From Salipiger abyssi (GTDB lineage: Bacteria > Pseudomonadota > Alphaproteobacteria > Rhodobacterales > Rhodobacteraceae), in contig NZ_JAEKIS010000009.1 of NCBI RefSeq assembly GCF_017311415.1, forward strand, positions 62,001 to 126,000: DNA of 64,000 nucleotides, written 5' to 3'. This document shows positions 54,757 through 62,701 of this stretch, one piece after another. The position numbers and the translations under genes are program-made. A model generated the notes under the pieces. That model was not told the origin of the DNA. It was given only the letters and a program-made list of their open reading frames with translations, and searched no databases. Position 1 is the stretch's first letter. Each line of letters begins with the position of its first letter.

Positions 54757-55407
54757 ATGACCGAATGGATCACCAGCGACGGCCTGACCGGCTATGAAGA
54801 GGCGGTCTCCTTCATGGAGGACCGCGCCGGCAAGATCGCGCGCGGCGAGGCCGAGGAGGCGATCTGGCTGCTCGAACACCCGCCGCTCTACACCGCCGGC
54901 ACCTCGGCACGGCGTGAAGACCTGCGCGACCCGGGCCGCTTCCCGGTCTTTGAGAGCAAGCGCGGCGGGCAGTACACCTATCACGGGCCGGGCCAGCGCG
55001 TGGTCTATGTGATGCTCGACCTAAACAAGCGTGGGCGCGACATCCGCCGCTTTGTCCAGCAGCTCGAAGCCTGGGTCATCGCAGCGCTCGCCGAATTCAA
55101 CGTCACCGGCCATATCCGCGAGGGCCGGGTCGGCGTCTGGGTCGAGCGGCCCGACCGGCCGCGCCTGCCCGACGGGCGCATGGCCGAGGACAAGATCGCC
55201 GCCATCGGCATCCGCTTGCGCAAATGGGTGAGCTTTCACGGCATCTCGATCAATGTGGAGCCGGATCTGGAGCATTTCTCCGGCATCGTGCCCTGCGGCA
55301 TTTCCGATTACGGCGTGACCAGCCTGGTCGATCTCGGCCTGCCGGTGACGATGACAGATGTCGATGTGGCGCTAAAGCGCGGCTTTGCCGAGACCTTTGG
55401 CGACTGA
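54757..55407 (+). CDS. lipB: Octanoyl-(acyl carrier protein):protein transferase
   Basis: 216 aa. It moves octanoyl groups from acyl carrier protein to lipoyl domains, the first step of lipoate attachment. The catalytic Cys lies in [15 protein letters not shown] and the Lys in [39 protein letters not shown] is the octanoyl-binding loop. Length is normal. Monocistronic, facing the acetyltransferase gene. Confidence 0.96.
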   Translation: MTEWITSDGLTGYEEAVSFMEDRAGKIARGEAEEAIWLLEHPPLYTAGTSARREDLRDPGRFPVFESKRGGQYTYHGPGQRVVYVMLDLNKRGRDIRRFVQQLEAWVIAALAEFNVTGHIREGRVGVWVERPDRPRLPDGRMAEDKIAAIGIRLRKWVSFHGISINVEPDLEHFSGIVPCGISDYGVTSLVDLGLPVTMTDVDVALKRGFAETFGD

Positions 55408-55419
55408 CCGGGGACGCGG

Positions 55420-55881
55420 CTATCGCAGCCGCTTTTCCATATAGACCCGGTGCAGCCCGTTCACCTCGGCGCGGTGTGTCTCCTCATAGCCGCGCCTGGC
55501 ATAGATCGCGATATTCTCGACCATTGTCACATGGGTATAGAGGCAGATCCGGTCGTAGCCCCGGCGCAGCGCCTCTGACTCTGCGTGATCCATCAGCAGG
55601 CGGCCATAGCCCCTGCCCTGCGCCTCCCCCGCGACGGCCACATTGTCGAGCAGCAGGTGATCCGGCGCATCGATCAGCACGAGGAGGCCCGCGACCTGCC
55701 CCGCCGCGCACAGCACCAGCAGACGTCCGGCGGCGAGATGAGCGGCGTAATCGTCGCGCATCGGGCCGGGCAGCAGCCCCATGCGCGGCACGTAAGGACG
55801 ATAGGCCGCGTCGACCAGCGCGCGGATCGCCTCCAGCTCCTCGGGCTCCGCCGGGGCGATGGTGACAGGTGTGTCCTGCAT
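55420..55881 (-). CDS. GNAT-family N-acetyltransferase
   Basis: 153 aa. AVAGEAQGRGYGRLLMDHAE is the acetyl-CoA pyrophosphate loop (QGRGYG) and NIAIYARRGYEETHR is the motif B end. The acceptor is unknown. The start at 55881 has AGGGAG upstream. It converges on lipB with 12 bases between stops. Confidence 0.87.
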   Translation of the reverse strand: MQDTPVTIAPAEPEELEAIRALVDAAYRPYVPRMGLLPGPMRDDYAAHLAAGRLLVLCAAGQVAGLLVLIDAPDHLLLDNVAVAGEAQGRGYGRLLMDHAESEALRRGYDRICLYTHVTMVENIAIYARRGYEETHRAEVNGLHRVYMEKRLR

Positions 55882-56039
55882 GGGGGCTCCCTGCAAAAAA
55901 TCTGACCGGAGCGGCTGGATCTGGGGAGAAGGCCGCCCCGGTCAGGCTATCCCGCGTGCGGTGGGAACAAAACCGTCCGCGGGTGCAAACGCGGCCGCCT
56001 TGGGACGGGACGGCGCGTCTGTTCGATTGCTTTGCGGCC

Positions 56040-56237
56040 TCAGCGGGCGCCGAAGACATGCGCGAGGATCTGATCCCGGCGCAGCCCCATCTCTGCCAGT
56101 TCGCCATCGTCGAGCGCCCGCAGCGCCGCCACCCGGGCGGCAAGCCGGCGCTGGCGCTCGGCGAAGGGCGTGTCGAAGAGCCGGGCCAGCCGACGCGACA
56201 ACGGCTCGGCGAGGCTGTGGTCGGTGAAATAGGTCAT
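56040..56237 (-). CDS. DUF1127-like small protein
   Basis: 65 aa. The C-terminal half (LAARVAALRALDDGELAEMG, then LRRDQI) matches the DUF1127 (YjiS-like) pattern LxxLDDxxLxDIGLxRxxI. Such proteins in alphaproteobacteria affect RNA and phosphate or carbon metabolism, partly by binding RNA. It is basic and lacks membrane segments. It diverges from ctaD, with an FNR box between. Confidence 0.7.
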   Translation of the reverse strand: MTYFTDHSLAEPLSRRLARLFDTPFAERQRRLAARVAALRALDDGELAEMGLRRDQILAHVFGAR

Positions 56238-56414
56238 GGCGGTTTCCCCGGAGGCAGCGGTGATGAACAGAAGTTGTGATGGAGTGTGCCGGGTTCCGCC
56301 GCCGCGCGCAGGTCAGGAAAACCTGACGCAGGGGCAGGATCGGGGTGGGGAATACCCGACCCAGGCCCGGATATGACGCCGCAGCGCCGATGCAAGAAGG
56401 TGCGACAATAAAGT

Positions 56415-56428
56415 TTGATCCAGATCAA
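56415..56428. promoter_or_regulatory. Perfect FNR/FnrL box upstream of ctaD
   Basis: TTGATCCAGATCAA matches TTGAT-N4-ATCAA exactly. It lies 119 bases before the ctaD ATG and 177 bases before the DUF1127 start, in a 310-base gap with no other gene. TATATG at 56434-56439 could be a -10 for ctaD, which would put the box over the -35 region and suggest repression at low oxygen. Confidence 0.75.
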
Positions 56429-56547
56429 ACGGCTATATGGACGCGCCAGTGGCGACCTTTTAAAAGGGAGACTGGAAAGAGGGGTGGTCTGCACATGTTT
56501 GCGGCCCCCGGGGACGCGATCAAGACGAGATCAACAGGAGGCAGACA

Positions 56548-58221
56548 ATGGCAGACGCCGCCATTCACGGCCACGAACATGAGGACAACCGGGGGTTCTT
56601 TACCCGCTGGTTCATGTCCACGAATCACAAGGATATCGGGATTCTTTACCTGATTACCGCTGCGATCGTGGGCCTCATCTCGGTGTGCTTTACCGTTTAC
56701 ATGCGACTGGAGCTCATGGAGCCCGGCGTGCAGTACATGTGCATGGAAGGGGCGCGGCTGTTCCCCACCTCCACCGCGGAGTGCTCGCCCAACGGCCATC
56801 TCTGGAACGTGATGATCACCGGCCACGGCATCCTGATGATGTTCTTCGTGGTGATTCCCGCGCTGTTCGGCGGTTTCGGCAACTATTTCATGCCGTTGCA
56901 GATCGGCGCGCCGGACATGGCCTTCCCGCGGCTGAACAACCTCAGCTACTGGCTCTATGCCGCCGGCACCACGCTCGCGGTCTGCTCGGTCTTCGCTCCG
57001 GGCGGCAACGGCCAGCTCGGCTCGGGCATCGGCTGGGTGCTCTACCCGCCGCTCTCGACCAACGAGGCCGGCATGTCGACCGACCTGGCGATCTTTGCGG
57101 TGCACGTCTCGGGCGCCAGCTCGATCCTCGGCGCGATCAACATCATCACCACCTTCCTGAACATGCGTGCCCCCGGCATGACCCTGTTCAAGGTGCCGCT
57201 CTTCGCCTGGTCGGTCTTCGTCACCGCCTGGCTGATCCTGCTGTCGCTGCCGGTTCTGGCGGGCGCCATCACCATGCTGCTCACCGACCGTAACTTCGGC
57301 ACGACCTTCTTCGATCCGGCCGGCGGCGGCGACCCGGTGCTCTACCAGCACATCCTGTGGTTCTTCGGCCACCCGGAAGTGTATATCGTGATCCTGCCGG
57401 GCTTCGGCATCGCCAGCCACGTCATCGCCACCTTCTCGCGCAAACCGGTCTTCGGCTACCTGCCGATGGTCTGGGCGATCATCGCCATCGGCGCGCTCGG
57501 CTTCGTGGTGTGGGCGCACCACATGTATACCGTGGGCATGTCGCTGACCCAGCAGAGTTACTTCATGCTGGCCACCATGGTGATCGCGGTGCCGACCGGG
57601 GTGAAGATCTTCTCCTGGATCGCGACGATGTGGGGCGGCTCGATCGAGTTCAAGACGCCGATGCTCTTCGCCATCGGCTTCCTGATCCTGTTCACCGTCG
57701 GCGGCGTGACCGGCATCGTGCTGAGCCAGGCCGGCGTGGACCGCGCCTATCACGACACCTATTACGTCGTGGCGCATTTCCACTACACCATGTCGATGGG
57801 CGCCGCCTTCACGATCTTTGCGGGCTGTTACTTCTACATGCCCAAGATGACCGGCAAGATGTATCCGGAACTGCTCGGCAAGCTGCATTTCTGGATGTTC
57901 TTCATCGGCGTGAACCTGACCTTCTTCCCGCAGCACTTCCTGGGCCGTCAGGGCATGCCGCGCCGCTATATCGACTATCCGGAGGCCTTCGCCACCTGGA
58001 ACGCCGTGTCGAGCTGGGGTGCGCTGTTGTCCTTCTCCTCGTTCCTGCTGTTCTTCGGCATCGTGATCTACACGGTGCGCGCGGGCAAACCCGCCACCGA
58101 GAAGAACCCGTGGAACGAATACGCGGACACGCTGGAATGGACCCTGCCCTCGCCGCCGCCGGAGCACACGTTCGAACAGCTCCCGAAGCGCGAAGACTGG
58201 GACAAGCAGCACGCCCACTAA
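56548..58221 (+). CDS. ctaD: Cytochrome c oxidase subunit I (aa3 type)
   Basis: 557 aa with twelve membrane helices. Metal sites are visible: [12 protein letters not shown] (low-spin heme a ligand), [17 protein letters not shown] (CuB His and cross-linked Tyr), [12 protein letters not shown] (two CuB His) and [13 protein letters not shown] (heme a3 and heme a His). It is the catalytic subunit reducing O2 to water and pumping protons. AGGAGG precedes the ATG. Subunits II and III are not adjacent, as in other Rhodobacteraceae where ctaD is separate. The upstream FNR box points to oxygen control. Confidence 0.97.
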   Translation: MADAAIHGHEHEDNRGFFTRWFMSTNHKDIGILYLITAAIVGLISVCFTVYMRLELMEPGVQYMCMEGARLFPTSTAECSPNGHLWNVMITGHGILMMFFVVIPALFGGFGNYFMPLQIGAPDMAFPRLNNLSYWLYAAGTTLAVCSVFAPGGNGQLGSGIGWVLYPPLSTNEAGMSTDLAIFAVHVSGASSILGAINIITTFLNMRAPGMTLFKVPLFAWSVFVTAWLILLSLPVLAGAITMLLTDRNFGTTFFDPAGGGDPVLYQHILWFFGHPEVYIVILPGFGIASHVIATFSRKPVFGYLPMVWAIIAIGALGFVVWAHHMYTVGMSLTQQSYFMLATMVIAVPTGVKIFSWIATMWGGSIEFKTPMLFAIGFLILFTVGGVTGIVLSQAGVDRAYHDTYYVVAHFHYTMSMGAAFTIFAGCYFYMPKMTGKMYPELLGKLHFWMFFIGVNLTFFPQHFLGRQGMPRRYIDYPEAFATWNAVSSWGALLSFSSFLLFFGIVIYTVRAGKPATEKNPWNEYADTLEWTLPSPPPEHTFEQLPKREDWDKQHAH

Positions 58222-58241
58222 GCGCTGCCTGACAAACCACC

Positions 58242-58274
58242 AAAAAGGCCCCGGCTCCCCGCCGGGGCCTTTTT
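58242..58274 (+). terminator. Rho-independent terminator of ctaD
   Basis: AAAAAGGCCCCGG and CCGGGGCCTTTTT form a 13-bp stem with a 7-base loop, 20 bases after the stop. Confidence 0.93.
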
Positions 58275-58329
58275 GCATGGGCAGAGCGGCCCGTCCGGCT
58301 TCGCCCGCCGGCATCGCATCCGCCCCGGG

Positions 58330-58384
58330 CTCTCCCTCTCCCTCTCCCTCTCCCTCTCCCTCTCCCTCTCCCTCTCCCTCTCCC
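58330..58384. repeat. Tandem hexanucleotide repeat (CTCTCC)9
   Basis: Nine exact copies of CTCTCC plus one base lie downstream of the ctaD terminator. The strand is a homopyrimidine tract, so a purine-pyrimidine triplex is possible. It lies in an upstream extension of the frame of the metallophosphoesterase gene (coding Ser-Pro repeats if read), but that extension is probably not translated. Confidence 0.95.
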
Positions 58385-58429
58385 TTCAGAAAGGGCGCGC
58401 AAGACCAGCGTCTTTCTCAACCCCGTCCC

Positions 58430-58450
58430 TTCATCTTTCTCCAAATACTC
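58430..58450 (-). repeat. GAGTATTT...AAAGATGAA intergenic motif
   Basis: The plus strand reads TTCATCTTTCTCCAAATACT then C. It lies 70 bases before the metallophosphoesterase start. It is the closest match to the inverted copy at 8741. Confidence 0.75.
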
Positions 58451-58519
58451 CCCGCAACGCCGGCCACAGGCGGGCCCATCCCCCTTGCGCGCCGTCGCAA
58501 AACAGGCTGCACTCATCCC

Positions 58520-59269
58520 ATGACTCTGCCCGACCGTTTCGCCGTCCTCGCCGACATCCATGGCAATGCCGACGCCCTGCGTGCGGTGCTGCAAGACATC
58601 GACGCACAGGGGATCGATACAATTCTGAACCTTGGCGACATGTTCAGCGGACCGCTCGCGGCGGGCGAGACCTGGGCGCTCCTGCGCGACCGCGCCTTCC
58701 CGACCGTGCGGGGCAATCACGACCGCTATCTCATCGAGCAATCCCCTGCGGAGATGCAGCCCTCCGACCGCGCGGCCCATGACGATCTCCCGCCCGAGGC
58801 GCTCGACTGGCTGCGCAATCTGCCGGTGGGCCTGGAGCTGGACGAGGCCCTGCTCTGCCATGCCACGCCGGAGGACGATCAGACCTACTGGCTCGAAGAC
58901 GTGAGCGCCGAGGGCCATGTCCACCCCGCGCCCCGCCCGAGCGTTGCGGAGAGGCTGGGCGCGGTCGCGCAGCCGCTCATCCTCTGCGCCCACACGCATC
59001 TGCCGCGCACAGTGCGGCTGGGGGATCAGCTCATCGTCAACCCGGGCAGCGTCGGCTGCCCAGGCTATACCGACACGCATCCGGTGCCCCATGTCGTGCA
59101 GACCGGCACGCCCGATGCCTGCTATGCCCTGCTCGCCCGCGCGGGCGCGCGCTGGCAGGTCACGCACCGGCATGTGCCTTATGACAGCACCCGCATGGCG
59201 GCGCTCGCCCGCGCCCGGGGGCGCGAAGATTGGGCAGAGGCGGTGGCGACGGGTTGGCTCACGCAATAA
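58520..59269 (+). CDS. Calcineurin-like metallophosphoesterase (MJ0936/YfcE type)
   Basis: 249 aa. Metal-site motifs are in order: VLADIHGNADALRAV, ILNLGDMFSGPL, TVRGNHDRYLIE, LCHATPED and LCAHTHLPRT, then IVNPGSVGCPGYTDT. The family hydrolyses phosphodiesters; the substrate is unknown. The ATG at 58520 is chosen because it directly starts the fold (MTLPDRFAVLADIHG). An in-frame ATG further up would add the Ser-Pro hexamer repeat and a repeat element. Confidence 0.88.
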   Translation: MTLPDRFAVLADIHGNADALRAVLQDIDAQGIDTILNLGDMFSGPLAAGETWALLRDRAFPTVRGNHDRYLIEQSPAEMQPSDRAAHDDLPPEALDWLRNLPVGLELDEALLCHATPEDDQTYWLEDVSAEGHVHPAPRPSVAERLGAVAQPLILCAHTHLPRTVRLGDQLIVNPGSVGCPGYTDTHPVPHVVQTGTPDACYALLARAGARWQVTHRHVPYDSTRMAALARARGREDWAEAVATGWLTQ

Positions 59270-59331
59270 ATGCAATCCTGCGGCATCTTTGCCTTAGACG
59301 CCGCCGGCACAGCTGATAAATTCGCGCCGTC

Positions 59332-59829
59332 ATGCCGTATCGCTGGGAACAGAAAACCGCCGAACCGCAGGCGGCCGAGCTGCATCTCTGGCCGCACCAG
59401 TCGCTCTCGGCGCACGGGTTCTCGCTGTTCATCCTCAGCTTCTTCCTGCTGGCGCTGATCCCTTTCTTCGGACTCATCGGCACGGTGCTGCTCTGGGGGC
59501 TTCTGCCCTTCATGCTGGCGGCGGTGGCGGGGATCTGGTTCGCCATAATGCGCAACAGCCGCGACCGGCGCATCCTCGAAGTGCTGACGCTCAGCCCCGA
59601 GCGCACCTGCCTCATTCGTCACAACCCGCGCGGCCCCGCGCAGGACTGGGAGAGCAACACCTACTGGGTGCGCGTTGCGATGCACGAGCGCGGCGGGCCG
59701 GTGCCCTTCTATGTCACGCTCCAGGGGGGTGGACGGGAGGTTGAGATCGGCGCGTTTCTGAGCGAAGACGAGCGCAAGGCGCTTTTTGCCGAGCTGAGCG
59801 ACAGGGTGCGGATCCTCACCCGCCCCTGA
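59332..59829 (+). CDS. DUF2244 integral membrane protein
   Basis: 165 aa. Two membrane helices in one hydrophobic hairpin (about 30-76, LFILSFFLLALIPFFGLIGT onward) are followed by a cytoplasmic beta-rich domain (RILEVLTLSPERTCLIRHNP, PFYVTLQGGGREVEIGAFLS, DERKALFAELSDRV). This is the DUF2244 layout, often near cytochrome oxidase genes in alphaproteobacteria. Function unknown. Confidence 0.8.
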   Translation: MPYRWEQKTAEPQAAELHLWPHQSLSAHGFSLFILSFFLLALIPFFGLIGTVLLWGLLPFMLAAVAGIWFAIMRNSRDRRILEVLTLSPERTCLIRHNPRGPAQDWESNTYWVRVAMHERGGPVPFYVTLQGGGREVEIGAFLSEDERKALFAELSDRVRILTRP

Positions 59830-59852
59830 CGCCACCCCTGAAGGATGATGCG

Positions 59853-60749
59853 ATGGCGCAGGCCCAAGCGACGCCGAAACTCAAACGCGCCGCGCTGCTG
59901 GCAGCGGCAGCGCTCAGCCCAGGGCTCGCCCGGGCGTTCTCGCCCGCTCCCTCGGAGACGGCGGCACTGGATCTGCGCGCGGCGCTGCGCGGGCGGGCGC
60001 AACCGCGGGCGGAACAGGTGATCTTCCTCGTGCCGCTGGTCGGCCCGCATCACGTGAGCGACTGGCAGGCGGTGACGGCGCGGCTGGCGCAGACCGTCGA
60101 AAGCTTCCGCCGGCAGGAGGGCGCCTGGCAGGCGGTGATCTGCTGTCAGGAACGCCCGCCCCTGCCCGACGACCCACGGCTGCACTGGCTGCCCTTCAAC
60201 GACCCGACCCCTGGCAACGACAAGTGGCGCAAGCTGGCGGCGCTCTGCGATCATCTCGCCACGATGCAGACCGGCCCGGCGTATGTCATGAGCTTCGACG
60301 CCGACGACCTGCTGCGCGAAGGCCGCGTGGGCGAGATGCTGGAGCGGCAGGCGCGGGGCTATCTGGCCGAGACCGGCTATGTCATGGATCATGGCACCCG
60401 CGACGTGGCGCTGGCCGGGCCGCGCAGCCCCCGGCATCCGCTGCGCAAACCCTTATGGAAGCTCTGCGGCTCCTGCGCGGCGCTGCTGCACGACCCGGCC
60501 CTGCCGCAAAGCGCCGCCTTCCTGCGCGCCATGACGGCGCATGAGCACCGCATGTTCCCCTATCTCGCCCGACTCGCGGGCAGGCGGCTTGCCGCGCTGC
60601 GCCACCCTTCGGTGCTCTACGTGCTCAATCACGGCGAAAATTTCGGCGCGCGGCGCGGGCGCGTGGGCTTCAAGAGCCGCTTCGTGCGGCGCTACCCGGT
60701 CGATCCTCTGGACTGGGCGCAAGCGGCCGGAGAATTCCCCGCCCCCTGA
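59853..60749 (+). CDS. Putative glycosyltransferase (GT-A-like)
   Basis: 298 aa. After a basic N-terminus, VIFLVPLVGPHHVSDWQAV and YVMSFDADDLLREGRVG suggest a GT-A nucleotide-sugar fold, the DADD being a DxD-like metal motif. The late NHGENFGARRGR segment matches small family-2-like transferases that I cannot assign more closely. It could modify a cell-surface polymer. It starts 23 bases after the DUF2244 stop and converges on yqeY across tandem palindromes. Confidence 0.5.
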   Translation: MAQAQATPKLKRAALLAAAALSPGLARAFSPAPSETAALDLRAALRGRAQPRAEQVIFLVPLVGPHHVSDWQAVTARLAQTVESFRRQEGAWQAVICCQERPPLPDDPRLHWLPFNDPTPGNDKWRKLAALCDHLATMQTGPAYVMSFDADDLLREGRVGEMLERQARGYLAETGYVMDHGTRDVALAGPRSPRHPLRKPLWKLCGSCAALLHDPALPQSAAFLRAMTAHEHRMFPYLARLAGRRLAALRHPSVLYVLNHGENFGARRGRVGFKSRFVRRYPVDPLDWAQAAGEFPAP

Positions 60750-60758
60750 ACCGCGCCA

Positions 60759-60802
60759 CAAATCTCTTCGAAGAGATTTGCAAGATCCTTCGAAGGATCT
60801 TG
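60759..60802. repeat. Tandem pair of perfect 22-bp palindromes, copy 2
   Basis: Two perfect palindromes (60759-60780 and 60781-60802), left half-arms CAAATCTCTTC and CAAGATCCTTC, both centred on CTTCGAAG and followed by CCGCC. It has the same architecture as 136-179 but with different arm bases that change on both sides together. It lies 9 bases after one stop and 7 before the other of a convergent pair. Confidence 0.85.
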
Positions 60803-60809
60803 CCGCCGC

Positions 60810-61274
60810 TCAGCCGCCGGCCGCCAGCCGGTCCTTGACCATGGGTCCGACCGAGCCGAAATCCATGCGGCCCTGATAGCGCGTCTTCAGCACCCCCATC
60901 ACCCGCCCCATATCGCGGATCGAGCTTGCACCCACCTCCGCCACGGCGGTGTCGAGCGCGGCCGAAATCTCTTTCTCGCTCAGCGGCTTGGGTAGAAACT
61001 CCTCGATCACCTCGACCTCGGCCAGCTCGCGCTCCGCCAGGTCCAGCCGGCCACCCTCTTCATAGGTCCGCGCGCTCTCGCGGCGCTGCTTGACCATCTT
61101 GCCGAGGATCGCCAGCAGCTCGCTCTCGGCGACCCCGTCGCTGCCGTCGGCCCGTGCCGCGATGTCGCGGTCCTTGAAGGCGGCATTGATCAGCCGCAGT
61201 GTCGACAGACGGTCCGCCGCCTTGTCCTTCATCGCCTGCTTGGTCGCAGCCGAGATGCGTTCACGCAATTCCAT
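60810..61274 (-). CDS. yqeY: GatB/YqeY domain-containing protein
   Basis: 154 aa. It consists of the YqeY domain: LSTLRLINAAFKDRDIAARA, VKQRRESARTYEEGGRLDLA, ELAEVEVIEEFLPKPLSEKE and DMGRVMGVLKTRYQGRMDF. The domain resembles the tRNA-binding tail of GatB, and a role in tRNA amidation or binding is presumed. GGGGA lies upstream of the ATG. It diverges from carA. Confidence 0.92.
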   Translation of the reverse strand: MELRERISAATKQAMKDKAADRLSTLRLINAAFKDRDIAARADGSDGVAESELLAILGKMVKQRRESARTYEEGGRLDLAERELAEVEVIEEFLPKPLSEKEISAALDTAVAEVGASSIRDMGRVMGVLKTRYQGRMDFGSVGPMVKDRLAAGG

Positions 61275-61397
61275 TGAAACGGTATCCCCAAAGCCATTCC
61301 GAGCGTCCAAACTACCGAAAGCCCCGCGGCGGCGCAACTCTGCTTCCCGCCACGTTATCCCATTGATTTTCATGTACTTTACATTTTTCACGGAGTC

Positions 61398-61426
61398 TTG
61401 ACCCCGCCCCGTGCAGGTTTTACCTA
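61398..61426 (+). promoter_or_regulatory. Sigma-70-like promoter for carA
   Basis: TTGACC (61398-61403) and TACCTA (61421-61426) are separated by 17 bases. The predicted start would be about 37 bases before the carA ATG. Confidence 0.45.
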
Positions 61427-61469
61427 TGGCGCAATTTGCCGTCCGCCCGCTGCCATCAGGAGTCGCCCC

Positions 61470-62609
61470 ATGCCCCAGAACCCCAAGCCCACCGCCTGCC
61501 TCGCCCTCGCCGACGGCACGCTGTTCTATGGCCAGGGCTTCGGCGCCACCGGCCAGACCGAGGCGGAGCTTTGCTTCAACACCGCGATGTCGGGCTATCA
61601 GGAGATCATGACCGACCCCTCCTATGCGGGCCAGATCGTGACCTTCACCTTCCCGCATATCGGCAATGTCGGCGTGAACCCGGAGGATGACGAGACCGCC
61701 GATCCGGTCGCCGCCGGCATGGTGGTGAAATGGATGCCAACGGCGGCGTCGAACTGGCGCGCGGTGCAGGAGCTCTCGGACTGGCTGGCGCCGCGCGGAC
61801 GCATCGCCATCGGCGGCATCGATACGCGGCGGCTGACCCGAGCGATCCGCCAGTCGGGCGCGCCGCATGTGGCGCTGGCGCACGATCCCGACGGCAATTT
61901 CGATGTCGAGAAGCTGGTCGCGGCCGCCCGCGCCTTCCCCGGTCTCACCGGGCTCGACCTCGCCAAGGACGTGACCTGCGCGCAGAGCTACCGCTGGGAC
62001 GAAATGCGCTGGGCCTGGCCCGAGGGCTATGCCCCCCAGACCGCCCCCAAGAAAAAGGTGGTTGCCGTGGATTACGGCGCCAAGCGCAATATCCTGCGTT
62101 GCCTCGCCTCGGCGGGCTGCGACGTGACCGTACTGCCGGCCTCCGCGACCAAGGAGGAGGTGCTGGCGCACAACCCCGACGGCGTGTTCCTGTCGAACGG
62201 CCCGGGCGATCCGGCAGCGACCGGCAAATATGCCGTGCCGATGATCAAGGGCCTGCTCGACGACACCGATTTTCCGATCTTCGGCATCTGTCTCGGCCAC
62301 CAGATGCTGGCGCTGGCGCTTGGCGGCAAAACCGTCAAGATGAACCACGGCCATCACGGCGCGAACCACCCGGTCAAGGAGATCGAGACCGGCAAGGTCG
62401 AGATCACCTCGATGAACCACGGCTTTGCCGTCGATGGCCAGTCGCTGCCCGCGGGCGTGGTCGAGACGCATGTCTCGCTCTTCGACGGCTCCAACTGCGG
62501 GATCCGCATGGCCGACCGTCCGGTGTTTTCGGTCCAGCACCACCCCGAGGCGAGCCCGGGTCCGCAAGACAGCTTCTATCTCTTCGAACGCTTCGTGCAA
62601 TCGATGTGA
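61470..62609 (+). CDS. carA: Carbamoyl-phosphate synthase small subunit
   Basis: 379 aa. The N-terminal half contains LALADGTLFYGQGFGATGQT and IGGIDTRRLTRAIRQSG; the C-terminal class I glutamine amidotransferase has FGICLGHQMLALALG with the nucleophile Cys and SVQHHPEASPGP with His and Glu. It supplies ammonia to CarB for carbamoyl phosphate used in arginine (argF, 19823) and pyrimidine synthesis. AGGAG is 8 bases upstream. carB is not in the window. Confidence 0.97.
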   Translation: MPQNPKPTACLALADGTLFYGQGFGATGQTEAELCFNTAMSGYQEIMTDPSYAGQIVTFTFPHIGNVGVNPEDDETADPVAAGMVVKWMPTAASNWRAVQELSDWLAPRGRIAIGGIDTRRLTRAIRQSGAPHVALAHDPDGNFDVEKLVAAARAFPGLTGLDLAKDVTCAQSYRWDEMRWAWPEGYAPQTAPKKKVVAVDYGAKRNILRCLASAGCDVTVLPASATKEEVLAHNPDGVFLSNGPGDPAATGKYAVPMIKGLLDDTDFPIFGICLGHQMLALALGGKTVKMNHGHHGANHPVKEIETGKVEITSMNHGFAVDGQSLPAGVVETHVSLFDGSNCGIRMADRPVFSVQHHPEASPGPQDSFYLFERFVQSM

Positions 62610-62701
62610 CGCCAGTAGAATTCTCTGCAAGCCTCTGATTATTAACCCTCTGTTTACCGTCTTCTGCTGATCTGCTCCCATTGCGGGGACAGGAGACGGA
62701 G

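Noticed and set aside
56425-58314. 629-codon open frame antisense to ctaD
   Set aside because: His/Asp/Glu/Gly-rich shadow of a membrane protein gene; ctaD is certain.
58330-58384. Possible CRISPR array
   Set aside because: Units are 6 bp with no spacers and no cas genes; it is a simple tandem repeat.
58277-58519. N-terminal Ser-Pro-repeat extension of the metallophosphoesterase
   Set aside because: It would read through the hexamer array and an intergenic repeat; the fold begins at the ATG at 58520. Kept only as a point to check.
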